This document shows positions 60,130 through 64,000 of a DNA stretch of 64,000 nt, piece by piece (the stretch's first letter is position 1; each line of letters opens with the position of its first letter). This stretch comes from Cohnella hashimotonis (lineage in GTDB: Bacteria > Bacillota > Bacilli > Paenibacillales > Paenibacillaceae), in NCBI RefSeq assembly GCF_030014955.1, contig NZ_JAGRPV010000001.1, positions 5,704,001 to 5,768,000 on the forward strand. Direction: 5' to 3'. The notes below the pieces were generated by a model. That model saw nothing but the letters and a program-made list of their open reading frames with translations. It had not been told where the DNA came from and searched no databases. Both the position numbers and the translations under genes were made by a program.

Positions 60130-61386
60130 ATGGCGATTAAATACTTACATCAAGTTACAGCTATGTCCCAACAAAGCTTTAATGTTCTCGATTTGTTTTC
60201 CGGAGCGGGGGGGATGTCAGAAGGATTTTTACAAGCGGGATTTAAAGTGCCAAACGCTTGTGATTATAGTATTGAAGCATCTACAACCTATCAAAATAGA
60301 CACAAACAATTAGGATATAAAGAATCAAAATTCCTCAATAGTGATATTGGTGAACTCACAAAGCCTAAAAAGTTAAAAACCTTTTTAGATGGAGTTACTA
60401 TTGATGTTGTAGTGGGAGGCCCTCCTTGTCAAGGCTTCAGTCTTAGTGGGAAAAGAAGCAAAGAAGACCAAAGAAACCGCTTATTTCTCGATTACTTGAA
60501 AATTGTAAAAATGGTGAAGCCAAAATATTTTGTTATTGAAAATGTTGAAGGGATGCTTACTTTTAAATTAGAAAAAGTAGAAGGCGTAAGTGGGACCATC
60601 TATGAAAATGAATTTGTACCTGACATCATTGTAAAGGAGGCCCAAAAAATAGGATATTTTGTAGAATATAGATTGCTAAACGCAAAACATTTTGGTGTTC
60701 CACAAAACCGTCCACGCGTAATTTTTCTTGGTCATAGAGTAAAATATACAAAAAACAAAATAATCCATTTGGTAACTCCACCGAGATTTCCCGAACCTAA
60801 AAGCTCATTCATTTGTGTCAAGGATGCAATTTCTGACTTAAGTTTCCTTAAATCAGGAAACAAGTCTCTTACATATAATTCCTTATATAAACCAACAGCC
60901 TTTCAAATGGCTCTTAGAAATGGACTAACGCCTAGTATTAATGGACAAACCATTATATCCAAAACCATATTTAACCATTCAACTTCAAAACATAATGAGA
61001 ATGTTGTAGCCCGCTTTAATTTGTTAAAAAACGGAGAAAGCATTGGGGAGTTATTAAAGCGCCTTTCAGTTGAAGACTTAAAAAAATATAAAACAAAAAA
61101 ATACAGATGCAGAAAACTCGATCCAAATAATGTATCTCCCACCATACTTACATTGCCAGATGATATAGTCCATTACGACTCTACGAATCCTAGAATACTA
61201 TCTGTTAGAGAATTTGCAAGATTGCAAACTTTCGATGATAGTTTTGAATTTTTAGGAAAAAGAACGACAGGTGGAGATAGAAGGAAACACGAGACTCCGC
61301 AATATACTCAAGTAGGTAATGCGGTTCCTCCTTTGTTTGCTAAGGCAATTGCAACACAGATAATGAAGGCTTTGTTAGGAATTTAA
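60130..61386 (+). CDS. DNA (cytosine-5) methyltransferase
   Basis: 418 residues with the full set of C5-methyltransferase motifs: I (VLDLFSGAGGMSEGF, residues 19-33), IV (GGPPCQGFS, catalytic Cys100), VI (FVIENVEG, Glu137), VIII (QNRPRVIFLG) and IX/X (SVREFARLQTFDD, QVGNAVPP). The target-recognition region is about 230-330. It transfers methyl from SAM to C5 of cytosine in a specific site that cannot be read from the sequence. ATG follows AGGTGG. It is the first gene of an AT-rich operon with a dual-GHKL ATPase and a receiver protein, and an IS4 element stands directly upstream. No cognate restriction enzyme is in view. Confidence 0.95.
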   Translation: MAIKYLHQVTAMSQQSFNVLDLFSGAGGMSEGFLQAGFKVPNACDYSIEASTTYQNRHKQLGYKESKFLNSDIGELTKPKKLKTFLDGVTIDVVVGGPPCQGFSLSGKRSKEDQRNRLFLDYLKIVKMVKPKYFVIENVEGMLTFKLEKVEGVSGTIYENEFVPDIIVKEAQKIGYFVEYRLLNAKHFGVPQNRPRVIFLGHRVKYTKNKIIHLVTPPRFPEPKSSFICVKDAISDLSFLKSGNKSLTYNSLYKPTAFQMALRNGLTPSINGQTIISKTIFNHSTSKHNENVVARFNLLKNGESIGELLKRLSVEDLKKYKTKKYRCRKLDPNNVSPTILTLPDDIVHYDSTNPRILSVREFARLQTFDDSFEFLGKRTTGGDRRKHETPQYTQVGNAVPPLFAKAIATQIMKALLGI

Positions 61387-61414
61387 TATTTATTTGTTAT
61401 TTGGAGGTGATTAT

Positions 61415-63451
61415 TTGCCTACACTACATTTTAGTTCTTCAACGAATATAAAGGACCTTGTAGGTAGAAGACTTGTAACCAATAAAATTTCTGCGATTTT
61501 CGAATTAGTTAAGAATTCATTTGATGCTGATGCTGAAGAAGTTAACGTTTTAATAGATCCGGATAAAGATATTTTAATTATAAGTGATGATGGTTCAGGT
61601 ATGGACTTAAAAGATATAAAGACCATGTGGATGGTAATTGGAACTGATAACAAAAAAGGGATTAACTTGACCCCAAAAGGTCGCCCGATTAATGGAGAAA
61701 AGGGTATTGGTAGGTTTTCTGTCGATAGATTAGGAAACAAGCTTCAACTGATAAGTCGGAAAGAAAACACGGATCAAACCATATGTGTTGATTTTGACTG
61801 GGGGAAATTTGAAGATCAAGAGAATAAACTATTAAGTGATATCCCCATCCAATATTCTCTAAACACATCTATCAAAAAGAAAAAAGGTGTAATTTTAAAA
61901 ATATCAGGCTTGCGAGATTCATGGACTAAAACTGAAATTGAAACACTCGAGAAGCGTCTTAAAGGCATGCTGTCTCCATTTTCGAGTCTAGAAAACAATC
62001 CATTCAAAATCATACTAGATTGCAAGAAATTTGGATATGACAAAAAAACATTAGAAGCTTATAAGCTGGATGAGATAAGCTCACTCTGGGTTGAAATGAA
62101 CATCGAAGTCAGTAATCCTCATGTTGTTAACTACGAGGTATATAGGAATGGCGCATTAATTGAAGAAAACAGTTATCCAAACAAGTTTAATTTTGGGCCG
62201 GTTAAGGTAGTTATATATTCATTTGATAAGGGAGATAAGCAATCTTTTAATCATAGATTTAAAGAACATGTCAAAGATTACGGAAACATTCGAATTTATA
62301 GGGACGTTTTTCAAATTTATCCTTATGGTGAGGCGCAAAATGACTGGCTTGAACTTGAATTAAGAAAATCACAAGGACATTTTAGGTTTTTGGGTGTGCG
62401 CGATATTATAGGTTTCATTCAAATCTACCGCGAACATAACACTCAATTTATTGACGCAACTAATAGACAAGGTCTAGAAGAAACAGAAGCCCTTAATCAA
62501 TTAAAAAATTTTATTGGAAAAGATGTAATGAGTAAATTAGAAGAATACTTTTTTTTCAAAAAATTCAAAGTTGCTGACAGCCAACATGTAGAACATCGTG
62601 TTGAAATAACAGAAGCCACGAAAAAACTAAATACAATGGCTAAAGATATTAAAAAGTTCTCTCCTGAACTGGCTAAACAAGTTACAGATCTTACTAAAGT
62701 AATTAGAAGTAGCAATATTGAACAAGATAAAATTATTAAAAATCAACAACAACTTGTTGAGGTATACAAGAGATTAGCTAGCAAAGAAACATTGCTTCAA
62801 GGTATTATTCATCAGGTTTTAATTCGCTTACAGAATTTAGAGACTTCCGTTTGGAACCAAAGAGCAGACTTAAAGAAAATTTTAATAGATGAAAGTTTGC
62901 TCAACATTATTTCCAACAATGAAAATTTTATTTTAGAAACAGCAAAAGAAGTTAAAAGCTATTTATTAGGTGCGAGAGATTACCTTCTCAAAAAAAGGGA
63001 AAAAGTTGAAATAAATCTTTTTGAACAACTTACAAGGATATTCAATTCTTTTAATAATACTTTTACAAATGAAGGTATACAGCATTCGCTGAGCGGACCA
63101 CAAAACGTAAGGTATAAAGTAGACTTAAACGATCTAAAAGTAATATTTGAGAACCTTATTTCCAATGCAGTTAAGTCTTTGAGAAATATTTACGATAGAA
63201 ATAAAAACATAACTATCTCTTATGAAGTATCTGCAACAAAATTAAACATTTTTTTTAGAGATAATGGTGTTGGTATAGATGAAGCCATTATTCCTCACAT
63301 TTTTTCTCCATTCTATACAACTACAGAAGGTGGTTTTGGAATGGGACTTTCTATCGTAGATGAATTAGTTAAGAATAATAATGGAGAGATTAATCTTATT
63401 AAATCTGACATTGGTGCTGCCTTTCAGATTAGTTTTAACTTGGGGGATTAA
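61415..63451 (+). CDS. Dual-GHKL ATPase: N-terminal MORC/Hsp90-like, C-terminal histidine-kinase-like
   Basis: 678 residues from TTG 61415 (GGAGG upstream). The N-terminal GHKL domain (1-220) has the N-box FELVKNSFDADAEEV (Glu30, Asn34), G1 ISDDGSGMDLKDI and G2 NGEKGIGRFSVDRLG, as in MORC, Hsp90 and MutL. Coiled coil fills about 380-470. A C-terminal HATPase of the histidine-kinase type (about 570-678) has the N-box FENLISNAVKSLRNIY, G1 FRDNGVGIDEA and G2 GGFGMGLSIVDEL. Between them GIIHQVLIRL offers a candidate phospho-acceptor, His466. Its operon partners are a C5 methyltransferase before it and a receiver protein after it. A role in phosphorelay-controlled DNA restriction or defence is possible but unproven. 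Confidence 0.85.
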   Translation: MPTLHFSSSTNIKDLVGRRLVTNKISAIFELVKNSFDADAEEVNVLIDPDKDILIISDDGSGMDLKDIKTMWMVIGTDNKKGINLTPKGRPINGEKGIGRFSVDRLGNKLQLISRKENTDQTICVDFDWGKFEDQENKLLSDIPIQYSLNTSIKKKKGVILKISGLRDSWTKTEIETLEKRLKGMLSPFSSLENNPFKIILDCKKFGYDKKTLEAYKLDEISSLWVEMNIEVSNPHVVNYEVYRNGALIEENSYPNKFNFGPVKVVIYSFDKGDKQSFNHRFKEHVKDYGNIRIYRDVFQIYPYGEAQNDWLELELRKSQGHFRFLGVRDIIGFIQIYREHNTQFIDATNRQGLEETEALNQLKNFIGKDVMSKLEEYFFFKKFKVADSQHVEHRVEITEATKKLNTMAKDIKKFSPELAKQVTDLTKVIRSSNIEQDKIIKNQQQLVEVYKRLASKETLLQGIIHQVLIRLQNLETSVWNQRADLKKILIDESLLNIISNNENFILETAKEVKSYLLGARDYLLKKREKVEINLFEQLTRIFNSFNNTFTNEGIQHSLSGPQNVRYKVDLNDLKVIFENLISNAVKSLRNIYDRNKNITISYEVSATKLNIFFRDNGVGIDEAIIPHIFSPFYTTTEGGFGMGLSIVDELVKNNNGEINLIKSDIGAAFQISFNLGD

Positions 63452-63454
63452 TAC

Positions 63455-64000
63455 ATGCATGACTTTACAAGAAATATCATGATAGTAGATGACTCGAAAA
63501 ATATAAGTAACGAGATTAAGCAATATATCAGTATATTTGAAAGTTTAAAAGCTGAACATCAACTAGACTTCAACTTGAACTTCACGGCGATTCAAAAATA
63601 TGATCAAGCAATCACTTTACTTGAAAGTAAAGACTCAGTTTTTGATGTATTGCTCATTGATTACGATTTAAGACAGACTGGCAATGCAGAACGTGGTAGT
63701 GATCTTGTCAGGGAAATTAGAAGCAGGATAAACAAACATTGTAAAATTATTTTTTATACAATGGGTGATCTAGCAACTGTCTTTCCCCATAGAAATGACT
63801 TAATAAATTTATTTAATCAAGGTATCTATAAATTTCTTTCTAAGGATACATTCTCTCAAAGTCATAATATTTACGGACAACCAGAATTACAGATCAGAGT
63901 AGAAATAATGATTGAAGCAATTCATAACATAGATTTTGTACAAGTTACTCTTGAGCGATACTTTGCTGAATATGGAGATATCGTCTCTGAAGAACGTATT
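63455..64000 (+). CDS. Response-regulator receiver protein, 5' part, cut by window edge
   Basis: 182 codons are in view. The receiver residues are present: the acidic pair Asp12-Asp13 in IMIVDDSKN, the phospho-acceptor Asp69 in VLLIDYDLR, the switch Thr in IIFYTMGDL, and the Lys in YKFLSKDTF. The domain is longer than usual, with insertions around residues 25-45 and 75-85. It begins 3 nt after the stop of the dual-GHKL gene, so the two are coupled, and the kinase-like half is its obvious phosphodonor. The part beyond residue 182 could hold an effector such as a nuclease; the window ends before this can be seen. No other ORF is visible at the edge. Confidence 0.88.
   Translation, partial: MHDFTRNIMIVDDSKNISNEIKQYISIFESLKAEHQLDFNLNFTAIQKYDQAITLLESKDSVFDVLLIDYDLRQTGNAERGSDLVREIRSRINKHCKIIFYTMGDLATVFPHRNDLINLFNQGIYKFLSKDTFSQSHNIYGQPELQIRVEIMIEAIHNIDFVQVTLERYFAEYGDIVSEERI

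Overview
The window looks like chromosomal DNA of a Gram-positive, high-GC, spore-forming Paenibacillaceae bacterium (Paenibacillus/Cohnella-like). The signs are many lipoproteins with Ser/Ala-rich linkers, lpl/ytc-type sugar transporters paired with a YesM-type sensor kinase, an SLH-anchored glycoside hydrolase, a Spo0E-like phosphatase, strong AGGAGG-type ribosome sites with frequent TTG/GTG starts, and U-tailed terminators. No rRNA or tRNA gene and no CRISPR array was seen.

Layout. (1) 1-14.6 kb is a saccharide-use locus: a two-component system (response regulator cut by the left edge, plus YesM-like kinase), a solute-binding lipoprotein, two divergent permeases, two tandem-repeat blocks, and two large secreted GH39-like proteins that share an unassigned repeated C-terminal module; the larger is anchored by SLH domains. 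A 37-bp element is shared by the regions upstream of the solute-binding protein and the SLH hydrolase, suggesting co-regulation. (2) 14.6-19.6 kb: an Old Yellow Enzyme-type reductase, an Lrp/AsnC regulator, a bacterial-luciferase-like monooxygenase, and a NERD-helicase whose ATPase motifs look destroyed. (3) 19.8-21.5 kb: a complete IS66-type element inserted into a short-repeat array. (4) 21.6-31 kb: small membrane proteins, a lipoprotein, aldo/keto reductase, MetX-like hydrolase with divergent LysR regulator, a class B penicillin-binding protein, a PH-domain protein, a VOC protein and its decayed copy, and a frameshifted lipoprotein gene. (5) 31.2-35.7 kb: a second sugar ABC operon whose binding protein carries a large extra N-terminal domain. 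(6) 36-40.3 kb: a lipoprotein, a PQQ-type quinoprotein with a DYD motif, a divergent CuA-type cupredoxin lipoprotein, and a MarR regulator; this may be an extracytoplasmic dehydrogenase/electron-transfer module. (7) 40.4-41.9 kb: a SnoaL-extended ECF sigma factor with an SRPBCC protein.

(8) 42-64 kb is an accessory, partly AT-rich region: hypothetical proteins, a truncated nuclease-like gene, a 1400-residue protein with sigma-region-4-like HTH, a PD-(D/E)XK protein, a Spo0E-like protein, an XRE regulator with a perfect 11-3-11 palindrome upstream, a dynamin-like GTPase, a NERD/zinc-finger protein, a PLD-nuclease/helicase overlapping a MazG-like gene, an IS4-type element, and, at the right edge, an operon of DNA cytosine-5 methyltransferase, a protein with two GHKL ATPase domains (MORC/Hsp90-like plus histidine-kinase-like) and a response-regulator receiver protein that runs out of the window. 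This last operon is the best candidate for an undescribed defence or regulatory system.

All calls are from reading the sequence and its translations by eye; family names rest on motif recognition, not on database searches.
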